A stretch of 64,000 nt of DNA from Flammeovirgaceae bacterium (GCA_016709845.1 JADJMA010000008.1:1-64000); one strand, 5' to 3'; numbered from the stretch's first letter, positions 48,518 through 58,393 are shown. The notes: generated by a model from the letters alone, not told the origin. A program made the numbers and translations.

Positions 48518-49903
48518 CGATTTAATAATAGTTTGAATGTCTTGGATAATGCGTTGCGCTAACTGATTAGCTTTCTTTTCATTTTGCGATTCGGCATAAA
48601 TGCGAATAATCGGTTCCGTGTTACTCTTGCGGAGATGTACCCATTCCTTTTCATTTTCGAAATCAATCTTCACACCATCAATTGTGTTGATTTTTTCAGA
48701 GGCATACTTTTGCTCTACTTTTTCTAAAACCTGATCAACATTGATTTGTGGTGTTAGCTCAATTTTGTTTTTTGAGATAAAATAGGCCGGGTATGTTTTT
48801 CGAAGCTCAGAAGCTTTCAACTTTGATTTGGCCAGATGCGTGAGGAACAAGGCAATACCAATTAAGGCATCGCGGCCATAATGAAAGTCAGGAACAATGA
48901 TTCCGCCATTCCCTTCGCCTCCAATCACAGCGTATGTGTCTTTCATTTTTGTAACAACATTCACCTCGCCAACGGCTGCCGCGTAATATTGTCCACCTGC
49001 TTTTTTTCTGTAATGTCGCGTAAAGCCCGGGTAGAAGATAAATTGGATACCGTGTTGCCCTTCTTTTTTTGTAAAATGTAATCGGCTACGGCCACTAAAG
49101 TATACTCTTCGCCAAAGGCTTTGCCATCTTCCTGAATCAACGCCAAGCGATCTACATCCGGATCAACAACAATTCCTAAATCACACTTTTCTTTTTTTAC
49201 CGTGCTGCTGATCACCTTCAAATGTTCAGGCAATGGCTCAGGGTTGTGCGGAAATTTTCCATTCGGTTCACAATACAGTTTAACAACTTTTTTAACGCCA
49301 AGTGCTTTTAGTAATTGAGGCACAACAATACCTCCGGTAGAATTTACCGCATCAACAGCAATCTTGAATTTTGCTTTTTGGATAGCTTTACATTTACCAA
49401 CTTATGTTTTAAAATCAGATTAATATGTTTTTGCAGGTAGGAATTATTGAGGCTGTATTTTCCTAACTTATCTACCGGAGCAAAGTCGAAGGATTCTGCT
49501 TCAGCGATTCGCAAAACCTCGGCACCATCAGCACTCGAAATAAATTCACCCTTTTCATTTAATAGCTTCAATGCATTCCATTGAACGGGGTTATGACTGG
49601 CTGTCAGAATTATTCCACCGCCTGCCTTTTCTGCAGTTACCGCAATTTCTACGGTAGGCGTTGTCGATAATCCAAGGTCTATTACATCCAGTCCCAGGCC
49701 TTGCAGCGTTGCAGAAACCAATTGACTTACCATTTCCCCGGAAGGGCGAGCATCACGACCTATAACAACTTTTTTCCCTTTGCGTGATTTGATCCACGAG
49801 CCAAAAGCGGCCGCAAATTTTACGGTATCAACGGGCGTGAGGGCCTTGCCCGGAGAACCCCAATAGTACCACGAATGCCTGAAATAGATTTAATTAAGGT
49901 CAC
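48515..49903 (-). CDS. glmM: Phosphoglucosamine mutase-type phosphohexomutase, frameshifted
   Basis: Converts glucosamine-6-phosphate to the 1-phosphate for cell-wall precursors; alternative phosphohexomutase roles cannot be excluded. About 462 residues. A GTG start at 49903 gives TLIKSISGIRGTIG, the family N-terminus. The phosphoserine loop is VVIGRDARPSGEM. The metal loop is DPDVDRLALIQEDGKAF, the sugar loop GGEGNGGIIVPDF, and the C-terminal phosphate clamp RKSNTEPIIRIYAES. Shifts occur near 49850 (GGGG run), 49335 and 48960. All four catalytic loops survive, so the gene is probably functional in the organism. Confidence 0.9.
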
Positions 49904-49992
49904 AAAATCAGTTTTAAAATTGCGACAGCAAAGCTAATAAATTGAAGTTGTGAATACGGTAGAATCGATGATGGAGATAACCTTTAACAAAA

Positions 49993-50226
49993 TTACTTCT
50001 TGTTAACTTCTGGCATGCTGGCGAGTTCTTTCTCAGGATCTCCACAAGCATCCCCTTCACCAACTATTTTTCCACAGTAACCGCAGGTAATTCCTTCCTT
50101 TGCTAAAAACGGACTTTGCGTAGCACACGTTCCGCGAAACTCGCCATTCTTTACGAACAACAGACGTACCGACATAAGGACGAAGAATAAACCAAAAATG
50201 CCCAGAGTAAGAAGAAAAACGGTCAT
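49993..50226 (-). CDS. Small Cys-rich membrane protein, unknown function
   Basis: 77 residues from ATG 50226. One N-terminal membrane helix (FLLTLGIFGLFFVLMSVRLL) is followed by a short domain with four Cys: GTCATQSPFLAKEGITCGYC and EGDACGDPEK. The CxxC (CGYC) and spacing suggest metal or disulfide binding. The type is common in Bacteroidota and uncharacterised. A longer in-frame start at 50274 lies upstream of the -7 promoter box, so 50226 is preferred. It is divergent from mazG. Confidence 0.75.
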   Translation of the reverse strand: MTVFLLTLGIFGLFFVLMSVRLLFVKNGEFRGTCATQSPFLAKEGITCGYCGKIVGEGDACGDPEKELASMPEVNKK

Positions 50227-50251
50227 AGTATTTTGTGATTTTTCGTTATTG

Positions 50252-50259
50252 CAAAGATA
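50252..50259 (-). promoter_or_regulatory. -7 promoter element of the small membrane protein gene
   Basis: On the minus strand TATCTTTG matches TAnnTTTG, 26 bp upstream of ATG 50226. It supports that start codon over the alternative at 50274. Confidence 0.5.
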
Positions 50260-50293
50260 CAACACCCTATTCAATTGTTAAGTTTACAAGATC

Positions 50294-51106
50294 ATGAAAA
50301 AACCACTTTCTGCGCCCGATACTTCACGTGAAGCCAAATTAAAAGCTTTTGATCGGTTGCTTACTGTTATGAATGAATTGAGGGAGAACTGCCCCTGGGA
50401 TAAAAAACAAACCTTTGAAACCTTAAGGCACCTTACCATTGAAGAGACATATGAGCTTTCGGATGCTATTTTAGAAGGAGATTTGCAGGAAGTAAAAAAA
50501 GAATTGGGGGACCTAATGTTGCATAATGTGTTTTATGCACGCATCGCCTCTGAGAAGGGAGAGTTTGATATTGCAGATGTACTTAATGCTATTTGTGATA
50601 AACTGGTTGAGCGACATCCGCATGTCTATGGGGATGTAGTAGCGGAAGATGAGAAAGCCGTGAAAGAAAATTGGGAAAAAATTAAACTTCGTACGGGCAA
50701 TAAGTCGGTGCTCGAAGGGGTTCCCAAATCTTTACCTGCCCTGGTTAAAGCGATTCGTGTTCAGGATAAAGCGCGCGGTGTGGGGTTTGATTGGGAGAAG
50801 AAAGAGCAGGTATGGGAAAAAGTGGAGGAAGAAATGCAGGAATTTAAGAATGAATTTAATACAGAGTCTAACGAAACGATTGATCATCAAAAAGCTATGG
50901 CCGAATTTGGCGACCTTTTATTTTCGCTCGTTAACTATGCCCGCTTTATCAACATCGATCCCGAAGAGGCATTGGAACGCACCAATAAAAAATTCATTAA
51001 ACGATTTCAATATCTGGAAACCGAATCGAAAAAGGATGGAAAGATAATGGGGGAGATGACGCTTGCAGAAATGGATATCTATTGGAACCGGGCAAAAAAT
51101 TTATAG
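50294..51106 (+). CDS. mazG: Nucleoside triphosphate pyrophosphohydrolase MazG
   Basis: 270 intact residues with two MazG domains. The first has CPWDKKQTFETLRHLTIEET, YELSDAILEGD and KKELGDLMLHNVFYA, i.e. the ExxE and ExxD metal motifs. The second has EEMQEFKNE and AEFGDLLFSLVNYARF. It hydrolyses (d)NTPs to monophosphates and may remove damaged nucleotides or lower ppGpp-linked signals. It is monocistronic and convergent with the AsmA-like gene (2-bp gap). Confidence 0.95.
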   Translation: MKKPLSAPDTSREAKLKAFDRLLTVMNELRENCPWDKKQTFETLRHLTIEETYELSDAILEGDLQEVKKELGDLMLHNVFYARIASEKGEFDIADVLNAICDKLVERHPHVYGDVVAEDEKAVKENWEKIKLRTGNKSVLEGVPKSLPALVKAIRVQDKARGVGFDWEKKEQVWEKVEEEMQEFKNEFNTESNETIDHQKAMAEFGDLLFSLVNYARFINIDPEEALERTNKKFIKRFQYLETESKKDGKIMGEMTLAEMDIYWNRAKNL

Positions 51107-51107
51107 A

Positions 51108-53578
51108 CTAATTATCCCAGTCAAACTCTTCATCAGTAAGCTCTAATTCTTTTTTCTTTTTCTGACCTTTCAGTTTAAAGGCATCTTTTAACTCCTGAAC
51201 TTCTTTTTTGAGATCGCTGACAATTTTCTTTTTAACAGCTGCTTTATCATAGCTCACCTCATACTTATCGGTGGTACCCGTTATTTTTAGGAATATTTTA
51301 GCCTTCCCGGTACCATCCTCCTCCACGGCCCCAAAAGCTTCATCGGGATCGATTTTATTTTTATTGCGCAAGGGGGCAATTACGCGGTAGTCAATGTGTT
51401 GATCGAACTGATGGGTGCCGCTAACCTGTATAGTGGTAACATTAGTCTTTACTTCCATCAGTGGTAAGTAGATAGTTTTATTTTCAATATGGATTTCTTT
51501 TTCAAGTCCGCAAACCGAAGCCTGTTTAATCCCTCATCATCGAGGTATTTGTTTAATTTTTTCATGGGCTCAAAATTGTTTAGCTCCCCGTTTTTAATGG
51601 TGGCGCTTATATCAGCAATCAAGGTGGGAGGAATCAGTTGCAGTTTTTCATTAAGTGTCATTTCTAACTCCACATCGGCAAACACCTGGCCTTTTAAATG
51701 TTTGTCTTGAATAAAATCCTGATAAAAATTTTCGAACACATAGAAAATACTATCAGCATACAAACCATTCAATTTAAAGGAGCTGATCACATCAATGGCT
51801 TTTTGATTTTTGGCATCGACTATTCCGTTTAGCGTTAGTTGGCCTCCCATGGCATTCATGGTAATGTTACGCGAAACAGCCACCTGATTTTTTACCAATA
51901 GATCGCCCTTGATTTTGGTGGGATTGAAACGCTTGTACTTCATACGCTTTACATCGCAATTGAAATTCAATTGGATGTCGGGCGAGATATTAAATTGATA
52001 GTTTTCAGATTCTCCTTCGCCAAAGCCAATGTCAAATAACTGATCAAGATCAAGAAAGTCTGATTTGAGATCCGTTTCAATGCCAATGGGTTGATTTTCG
52101 AAAAGAAGAAACGTAATAATGTTTTTAAAAAATCCGTTGAGATGAAAGTCACTGTTTTCAAATTGTCCACTCACATTGCTTAACGCCAGATCCTGATTAT
52201 TGAACTGTAGCGTTCCGTTTATATCTTTAAATTGAACTTGCTGCTTTCCATAATCGAAATTCAAATCACTCATTACAATGGCACCACTGGTAGTAACTTT
52301 TTGAACAGTTGCCTTCTTTTTAAGCAAGGAAGTTTGGCCTTCGAAGGAGATATCTGCGGATAACAATCCACTCAAATCATTTACACCACTAATTGGGTAG
52401 AAATTAAAGATTGAGGCGGCATCCAAGTCACCTTTAAAATCGAATGTGATATAGGGGTCGTTAAATTTGCGAATGGAAAGGTTGGCGCTAAAGGCCAGGC
52501 CGTTTAGTTCACCATGAACATCTCTCAAAAATAATTCGGCATTCGTAAAATCGGTTGCTGAAGGACTGGCGAATGAGCCGTTTAAGTTGGCTTTCTTTAT
52601 TTGTGTTTTATAGTCGGGATGATACACCGTAGTATTGTTGCAGCCAAAAGAGGCGGAGATATAAGGGCTTTTGCGTTCGCTGAGTTCGCCTTTAAGCGCC
52701 AGGTTGAAAAACACATCGCCTTCACTTCGGTACTGCTTTAATTTTTGATTGGCTTGATCCGGCAAAAGCGATAATAAGGTTTGAATGTCGGTATCTTTCC
52801 CCTCGGCTTTTATATCGATAAGATTTTTTTCTTTAAAAGAATAAGTTCCGCCAACTGAAAAATCGGAGTGCCCTACTTTAACTGTAGATGGTTTTATAAG
52901 AACGGATTTTTTGTCATCATCATAATCCACCTGCGCGGTTATCAAAAAACTTTTGTTGTTCAGGTATATGGAATTGTTAATGCCAATCTGCTCGGTTACC
53001 ACATCTCCTTCGGCTTCAATCTGATAAAGATCACCTGTAACTAAGATGGAAGCAATCAGCTTTTCGCTATTAAAGACGTGATGATGTTTAAGTTGCTGAT
53101 CTTGATAACTAAGGATTGTTTTATCCAGCTTAACATTGCGTAAATCAAAGCTAACGGCACCTCCACCTTCTTTGGGTGTATCTTTAAGAATTACAAAATT
53201 CCCTTTGCCAACGGCATTTATTTTAAGGTTAGTTTCGCTGCCCGTAACGGCAAGACCCCGAATAGAATAATTTCCTCTCCAAAGTTCCAGAGCATTGAGA
53301 TTAAAGGCAATGCGATCTGCGGTTAGCAATGGATAGTTGCCTGGGTGACTATCTTCCACATATACATCCGTAAAAACGATGGCGATGTTGGGGAAATCCG
53401 AGAACATCGAAATATCAATTTTCCCGATTTTGACCGGGGTATTGAGTTTTTGATTTGCCGCGTTTACAAACTGCTGTATAATCCGATCCTTAAACAAAAA
53501 GACAGAAATGGTTACCCCCGTAAAAACGATAACAAGGATTAGGAAAAAGTAAAGAATAATCTTGCGGAATTGCTTCAA
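51108..53578 (-). CDS. AsmA-like envelope protein, frameshifted
   Basis: About 823 residues. One N-terminal membrane helix (IILYFFLILVIVFTGVTISV) is followed by a long beta-rich periplasmic part. PVKIGKIDISMFSDFPNIAI near residue 48 is the AsmA N-terminal pattern. The C-terminal AsmA_2-like region includes GDLLVKNQVAVSRNITMNAM and, after a shift near 51495, VTTIQVSGTHQFDQHIDYRV. A Lys/Glu-rich tail ends the protein (KKKELELTDEEFDWDN). AsmA-family proteins are repeating-groove bridges implicated in phospholipid transport to the outer membrane. It lies alone between mazG and the tRNA gene. Confidence 0.85.
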
Positions 53579-53702
53579 AGTTGAAAAAATGGTTTAGCAA
53601 AAATACGTTACAAGTATTAAACCAAAGAATGACGAGAATATTTTGATGAATTGCGAATTATTCCATCAGGCATTTCGCAGAAAAGCGGATGGAGGAATGA
53701 AA

Positions 53703-53733
53703 AGAAAAAGCCCCCGGAAAATCCGAGGCTTTA
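53703..53733 (-). terminator. Terminator downstream of tRNA-Val
   Basis: On the minus strand AAAGCCTCGGA and TCCGGGGGCTTT pair around a short T loop (one G-T pair, one extra G), followed by TTCTTTTC. It lies four bases after the tRNA 3' end. Confidence 0.7.
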
Positions 53734-53736
53734 ATG

Positions 53737-53811
53737 TGGGAGCTGAGGGGTTCGAACCCCCGACCCTCTGCTTGTAAGGCAGATGCTCTGAACCAGCTGA
53801 GCTAAGCTCCC
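53737..53811 (-). tRNA. tRNA-Val (anticodon TAC)
   Basis: On the minus strand the acceptor GGGAGCT pairs with AGCTCCC. The D arm is GCTCAGCTGGTTCAGAGC. The anticodon stem TCTGC/GCAGA encloses the loop CTTACAA, giving anticodon TAC (valine). The T arm contains GGGGG, TTCGAAC and CCCTC. It is 75 nt including discriminator A. The 3' CCA is not encoded, so it must be added by the tRNA nucleotidyltransferase. Confidence 0.96.
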
Positions 53812-53943
53812 TTTTTAAGGACTGCAAAGGTAAAAGAGAAATGCAATTGTGCAAAAACTAAGGCAAAATTAGCACGAATAATCACTTTAAATTCTTTTTG
53901 AACCCCTCTTATGCACGACAAATCAAGTAGTTTATAGTAAATT

Positions 53944-55188
53944 CTAAACAATCATCCCCGCGGCCACCGTCTCATTAGTGTTTTCATCCACTAAAATCAG
54001 ACTGCCGGTAATCCGGTTTTTGCGGTAGCTGTCAAACATCAAAGGCTGGGCCGTGCGCAACTTCACACGGGCAATGTCATTCATTGCCAACTGCTCCACT
54101 CCTTCAACAGGTTGAGCAGAACTAATGTCTAGTTTATAAGTGATTTCCTTCAAAATAGCTTTTGTCTCGCGGGTAGTATGCCGGATAAAGAATTTCGAAT
54201 TCAGTTTCAGCGGCCGCTGATTCATCCAACACAACATCAAATCAATATCCTGATCACTCTGTGGATGATTGGTAGGTTTGGCCAAAATATCACCCCGGCT
54301 TATATCAATGTCATCTTCCAATGTGATGGTCACCGACATGGGGGCAAAGGCTTCTTCTAATTGTTGATCTCCAAATTCTATTGTTTTTATTTTGGAAGTA
54401 AAGCCTGATGGCAAGACTAGAATTTCTTCGCCCACTTTAAATATTCCGCCAGCCACCCGTCCTGCGTAGCCCCGAAAGTCCTGATGTTCGCGGGTTTGAG
54501 GGCGAATCACATATTGAACCGGAAAGCGACTGTCAATATGGTTATAATCGCTTTCGATGTGAACCGTTTCGAGCATATGAAGCAAAGTTGCCCCGAGATA
54601 CCATTCCATTTTTTCCGAACGATTCACCACGTTATCACCAATTAAAGCACTGATAGGCACAAATTGAATATCGTGAACTTCTAGTTTGGATGAAAACGCC
54701 TTATAATCTTCAACAATCTTTTGAAATACCTCTTCTTTATAATCAACCAAATCCATTTTATTCACACACACAATGATATGCGGAATCTTAAGCAGAGATG
54801 CGAGAAAAGAATGGCGGAACGTTTGTTCAATTAATCCTTTGCGAGCATCAATTAAAATTAGAGCGAGGTTGGCTGTGGATGCACCCGTTACCATGTTGCG
54901 GGTGTACTGAATATGACCAGGCGTATCGGCAATAATAAACTTGCGTTTAGGCGTAGCAAAATAGCGATAGGCAACATCAATGGTAATGCCTTGTTCGCGC
55001 TCTGATTTTAATCCATCGGTTAGCAACGACAGATCAACATAGTCAAATCCCTTTTTCGAACTCGAAGCAGTTACGGCTTCCAGTTGATCTTCAAAGATTG
55101 ATTTGCTGTCGAATAACAGTCGGCCGATCAATGTGCTTTTCCCATCATCTACACTGCCGGCTGTTGTAAAACGTAATAGTTGATTCAT
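53944..55188 (-). CDS. cysN: Sulfate adenylyltransferase subunit 1 (GTPase)
   Basis: 414 residues from ATG 55188 (NQLLRFTTAGSVDDGKSTLI). GTP motifs: GSVDDGKST, DTPGHIQYTRNM and CVNKMDLVDYK. EF-Tu-like domains 2 and 3 follow (YAGRVAGGIFKVGEEILVLP ...). With CysD it activates sulfate to APS, using GTP hydrolysis to drive the reaction. It is intact. No APS-kinase (CysC) domain is fused, and no cysC or cysH is in the window. It follows cysD in the same direction after an unusual 180-bp spacer, although cysD and cysN are normally nearly contiguous. Confidence 0.96.
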   Translation of the reverse strand: MNQLLRFTTAGSVDDGKSTLIGRLLFDSKSIFEDQLEAVTASSSKKGFDYVDLSLLTDGLKSEREQGITIDVAYRYFATPKRKFIIADTPGHIQYTRNMVTGASTANLALILIDARKGLIEQTFRHSFLASLLKIPHIIVCVNKMDLVDYKEEVFQKIVEDYKAFSSKLEVHDIQFVPISALIGDNVVNRSEKMEWYLGATLLHMLETVHIESDYNHIDSRFPVQYVIRPQTREHQDFRGYAGRVAGGIFKVGEEILVLPSGFTSKIKTIEFGDQQLEEAFAPMSVTITLEDDIDISRGDILAKPTNHPQSDQDIDLMLCWMNQRPLKLNSKFFIRHTTRETKAILKEITYKLDISSAQPVEGVEQLAMNDIARVKLRTAQPLMFDSYRKNRITGSLILVDENTNETVAAGMIV

Positions 55189-55213
55189 TCGAATTAGTCG
55201 CACCGGCCGGGAT

Positions 55214-55306
55214 CACCCCCCACCCCTGAGGAACCCCTTCCCCCCCCCCGAACCCCACAAAAAAAACCCCACAAAAAAATTATCCCTCTTTAAAGGACAA
55301 AACCCC
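55214..55306 (-). other. G-run-rich tract between cysD and cysN (possible G-quadruplex)
   Basis: The plus strand has a series of C runs (six, four, four, nine and four within about 45 bases, then more) alternating with A runs. The transcript of the cys genes would carry the matching G runs. At least six runs of four or more G lie within 55214-55270, enough for stacked G-quadruplexes. The base make-up is unlike the rest of the window. Confidence 0.5.
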
Positions 55307-55312
55307 TTGTTG

Positions 55313-55367
55313 GTTGTTGGTTATTGGTGAAGCTATTGCGAATAACAAATCACTAATAACCAGCAAC
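55313..55367. repeat. Long hairpin right after cysD
   Basis: GTTGTTGGTTATTGGTGA (55313-55330) is mirrored by TCACTAATAACCAGCAAC (55350-55367), 18 pairs with two mismatches and a 19-base loop. It starts three bases after the cysD stop, so it may stabilise the cysD mRNA end or be a small palindromic repeat insertion. Confidence 0.55.
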
Positions 55368-55369
55368 GT

Positions 55370-56275
55370 TTAAAAATATCCCGACTTCTTTCTGTCCTCC
55401 ATGGCGGTTTCGCCACGCTTATCATCTGCGCGTGTTCCGCGTTCAGTCTTTCGGGAAGCAGCTACTTCATCGATTATCTTCTCCATGGTATCCGCTTCAG
55501 ATTCAACAGCACCGGTTATTGGCATGTCGCCACAGGTACGGAAGCGAACAGTCATCTCAACCGATTTTTCATTTGGCTTCAACGGCAACCAAGGCGATGT
55601 GGAGAGAATTGTTCCATCGCGAACAACAACTTCACGCTTGTGGGAATAATAAAGTTTTGGGATGGAAATATTTTCAGTATGCAGATATTGCCACACATCC
55701 ATTTCGGTCCAGTTCGAAATCGGAAAAACCCGGAAATGTTCACCTTGCTGTTTGCGTCCGTTAAAAATATTCCAAAGTTCGGGGCGTTGATTTTTAGGAT
55801 CCCATTGTCCAAACTCATTACGGTGTGAAAAGAATCGTTCTTTGGCACGCGCTTTTTCTTCATCTCTGCGAGCGCCTCCCATGGCAGCATCAAACTTATT
55901 TGCTTCAATGGTATCCAATAAGGTAACGGTTTGCAATGCATTTCTACTTGCGTTAACACCTACTTCTTCTTTTACCCGCCCCTGGTCGATACTTTCTTGT
56001 ACAGAGCCAACGACTAATCGCACACCCAATTCATTAATCAACCAGTCGCGATATTCCATTGTTTCAGGAAAGTTATGGCCGGTATCGATGTGCACAAGAG
56101 GAAAGGGAATTCGGGCTGGATAAAATGCTTTACGCGAAAGGTAGGCCAGTACAATAGAATCTTTGCCACCTGAAAACAGCAGGGCAGGCTTTTCAAACTG
56201 AGCTACCACTTCACGAATTATATAGATAGCTTCTGACTCGAGTTCTTTTAAATGACTTAAATAATATTGATTCAT
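55370..56275 (-). CDS. cysD: Sulfate adenylyltransferase subunit 2
   Basis: 301 intact residues of the PP-loop ATP pyrophosphatase fold. ALLFSGGKDSIVLAYLSRKA is the PP loop. PLVHIDTGHNFPETMEYRDW and GGARRDEEKARAKERFFSHR are standard family blocks, and the C-terminal KRGETAMEDRKKSGYF is characteristic. It forms the ATP sulfurylase complex with CysN. The start ATG (NQYYLSHLKELESEAIYIIR) is unambiguous. A -7 promoter box lies about 36 bp upstream. Confidence 0.96.
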   Translation of the reverse strand: MNQYYLSHLKELESEAIYIIREVVAQFEKPALLFSGGKDSIVLAYLSRKAFYPARIPFPLVHIDTGHNFPETMEYRDWLINELGVRLVVGSVQESIDQGRVKEEVGVNASRNALQTVTLLDTIEANKFDAAMGGARRDEEKARAKERFFSHRNEFGQWDPKNQRPELWNIFNGRKQQGEHFRVFPISNWTEMDVWQYLHTENISIPKLYYSHKREVVVRDGTILSTSPWLPLKPNEKSVEMTVRFRTCGDMPITGAVESEADTMEKIIDEVAASRKTERGTRADDKRGETAMEDRKKSGYF

Positions 56276-56310
56276 TAAATTAGAAATCTTTGGGAGATAA
56301 AAATCAGTTA

Positions 56311-56318
56311 CAAATTTA
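56311..56318 (-). promoter_or_regulatory. -7 promoter element of cysD
   Basis: On the minus strand TAAATTTG matches TAnnTTTG, 36 bp before the cysD ATG. No perfect TTG is present at -33. Confidence 0.45.
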
Positions 56319-56396
56319 ATGATTCGTTTAGACTTTAAGCGAGTGTTTAAAGGCGTGATGCATTCGATTGCATGGTTTCATTGATTTGGCTTATGA

Positions 56397-56404
56397 TACT
56401 TTTG
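56397..56404 (+). promoter_or_regulatory. -7 promoter element of the aldo/keto reductase gene
   Basis: TACTTTTG matches TAnnTTTG, 42 bp ahead of ATG 56446. It lies downstream of an alternative in-frame start (56368), which supports ATG 56446 as the true start. Confidence 0.5.
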
Positions 56405-56445
56405 TTAATTCCATTAGCTTAGATTCTCAATTACTTTCAATCACT

Positions 56446-57471
56446 ATGAACTATAAATTACTGGGTCAATCGGGTTTGCGCGTTTCTGAGCTTTGTTTGG
56501 GTACTATGGGCTTTGGTACCGAATGGAAATGGGGTTGCGATAAAGAAGGGAGTAAACAGATCTTTGACACCTATGCGAATGCGGGCGGTAATTTTATTGA
56601 TACGGCTAATCGTTATACGGAAGGGACTTCAGAAAAATTTGTTGGTGACTTTATTGCTAAAGACCGCGATCATTTTGTTGTGGCCACTAAGTATTCGCTT
56701 CGGGACAGAACAGGTGATCTCAACTATGCGGGTAATCACCGTAAGAATCTGATGCGAAGTGTGAAAGAAAGTTTGTGGCGGCTTAACACCGATTACATCG
56801 ACTTACTTTGGGTGCATGCTTGGGATAGCTGGACTCCAACAGAGGAGATTATGAAAGGGTTGGAGGATCTGATTACGCGAGGCATGGTCCATTATATTGG
56901 AATCAGCGACACGCCTGCGTGGGTTGTAAGTCAGGCGAATACGATGGCACAGTTACGGGGTTGGAATCAATTCGTTGGGTTGCAGATAGAGTATAGTCTT
57001 ATTCAGCGAACGGTGGAGGCAGAATTGATGCCGATGGCCAAAGCGTTTGGTATGACTGTTACTCCTTGGGCTTCCTTGGCCGGTGGGGCACTAACAGGAA
57101 AATATTTGAAAGGTGATAAAGGAAGATTGCCTGAGAAGAGCAGCCGTTTAGGTGTGCGTGAAGTTGAGATCGCAAAAGCGGTTGTAGCTGTTGCAAGCGA
57201 GTTAGGGGTAAGTCCCGCTCAGGTAGCTATTAACTGGACGCGGCAAAATAAGAATCAATCGGTTATTCCAATTGTTGGTGCTACGAAAGTAAATCAGTTA
57301 GAAGATGTGTTAGGATGCCTCACGTTTGAGATTCCCGGGCAGGCTATGCAAAAACTGAATGATGCTTCGCACATTGAGTTACCTTTTCCGCAAAAGTTTT
57401 TATCGGAAGGAGGCGTTCTTGATGTACTCTATGGTGGCGTTAAAGATTCGATGAAGGACAGCCGGTATTAA
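56446..57471 (+). CDS. Aldo/keto reductase
   Basis: 341 residues from ATG 56446 (NYKLLGQSGLRVSELCLGTM). (beta/alpha)8 barrel with the catalytic set Asp and Tyr in FIDTANRYTEGTSE, Lys in VVATKYSLRD and His in LLWVHAWDSWTP. The NADPH-binding end is VIPIVGATKVNQLEDVL. It is similar in layout to the large YghZ/Tas-like bacterial AKR group. Substrate unknown. The short intergenic distance (39 bp) to the hydrolase gene suggests an operon. Confidence 0.9.
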   Translation: MNYKLLGQSGLRVSELCLGTMGFGTEWKWGCDKEGSKQIFDTYANAGGNFIDTANRYTEGTSEKFVGDFIAKDRDHFVVATKYSLRDRTGDLNYAGNHRKNLMRSVKESLWRLNTDYIDLLWVHAWDSWTPTEEIMKGLEDLITRGMVHYIGISDTPAWVVSQANTMAQLRGWNQFVGLQIEYSLIQRTVEAELMPMAKAFGMTVTPWASLAGGALTGKYLKGDKGRLPEKSSRLGVREVEIAKAVVAVASELGVSPAQVAINWTRQNKNQSVIPIVGATKVNQLEDVLGCLTFEIPGQAMQKLNDASHIELPFPQKFLSEGGVLDVLYGGVKDSMKDSRY

Positions 57472-57509
57472 TTACTCATCCAGAGTAACTGATTTAAAAC
57501 AATTTTATC

Positions 57510-58319
57510 ATGCAGACAAAAACAATTCAGGCAAATGATATTCAGATAAGTTATCTGGATGAAGGTATTGCCATCAGCACCCCGATAATCTTTATCCATG
57601 GATTTCCATTTAATAAATGGATGTGGGAGAACCAATGGATGGAATTTAAAAACGAGCATCGATGCATTGCCTATGATGTGCGTGGACATGGGGATACGCA
57701 AGTCGGAGAAATTAATTTTAGCGTTGCCCTGTTTGCAGAAGATTTAATTGCCTTTATGGACGTGCTTCAGATTGAGAAGGCTGTGATTGTTGGTTTATCG
57801 ATGGGCGGCTACATTGCCATGAACGCCATTCAAAAACATTCGCATCGTTTTGCCGGGTTAGTGCTTTGCGATACACAGTGTGTTGCTGATACGGTAGAGG
57901 GGAAGGACAAAAGAAAAAAGACGATTGCATTTATTCAGCGTAATGGACTTGAAGTGTATGCGGAAGAATCTTTAAAGAATCTTTTTGCACCAGCTTCCTT
58001 TGAAGCAAAACCGAAAGCTGTTTCATTTATTCACGACACAATTTTAAATACACCTGCGGCAACTATTTGCCATACACTACAAGCATTAGCCGACCGAAAT
58101 GAAACCTGTGGTTTGCTTCCGCAGATAAATTTCCCAGTTTTGATTTTAGTTGGCGTTGAGGATAAGATCACCTCACCAGAAGGCGCGCGGAAGATGCAGG
58201 AATTAATTAAAGGAAGTGAGCTTGTCATTATCTCGGAAGCGGGGCACTTAAGCAATCTTGAGAATCCTACTCAGTTTAATTTGAATCTGAAGGAGTTTCT
58301 AAAAAGATTGAACCATTAG
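57510..58319 (+). CDS. Alpha/beta hydrolase
   Basis: 269 intact residues. IIFIHGFPFNKWMWENQ contains the oxyanion HG motif, and VGLSMGGYIAMNAI the nucleophile elbow. The acid is in VLILVGVEDKITSPEGA and the His in ISEAGHLSNLENP. Esterase/haloperoxidase-like. No substrate can be assigned. It follows the AKR gene closely and ends at a palindrome. Confidence 0.9.
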   Translation: MQTKTIQANDIQISYLDEGIAISTPIIFIHGFPFNKWMWENQWMEFKNEHRCIAYDVRGHGDTQVGEINFSVALFAEDLIAFMDVLQIEKAVIVGLSMGGYIAMNAIQKHSHRFAGLVLCDTQCVADTVEGKDKRKKTIAFIQRNGLEVYAEESLKNLFAPASFEAKPKAVSFIHDTILNTPAATICHTLQALADRNETCGLLPQINFPVLILVGVEDKITSPEGARKMQELIKGSELVIISEAGHLSNLENPTQFNLNLKEFLKRLNH

Positions 58320-58331
58320 GGTAGTTAAGAA

Positions 58332-58379
58332 ATTAAGATCATTAAGACTTTATATTCTTCATTCCTTAATGAGCTTAAT
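58332..58379. terminator. Palindrome between convergent genes (bidirectional terminator candidate)
   Basis: ATTAAGATCATTAAG (58332-58346) and CTTAATGAGCTTAAT (58365-58379) pair over 15 bases with one mismatch and an 18-base loop. The stem is AT-rich and lacks a clean T tract, so it is a weak terminator candidate. Confidence 0.4.
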
Positions 58380-58393
58380 GGTAAAGATCCGTG

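Noticed and set aside
50757..51047. Alternative-frame 96-codon reading inside mazG
   Set aside because: It overlaps the second MazG domain with conserved metal ligands; it is Arg/Lys/Trp-rich and without family features.
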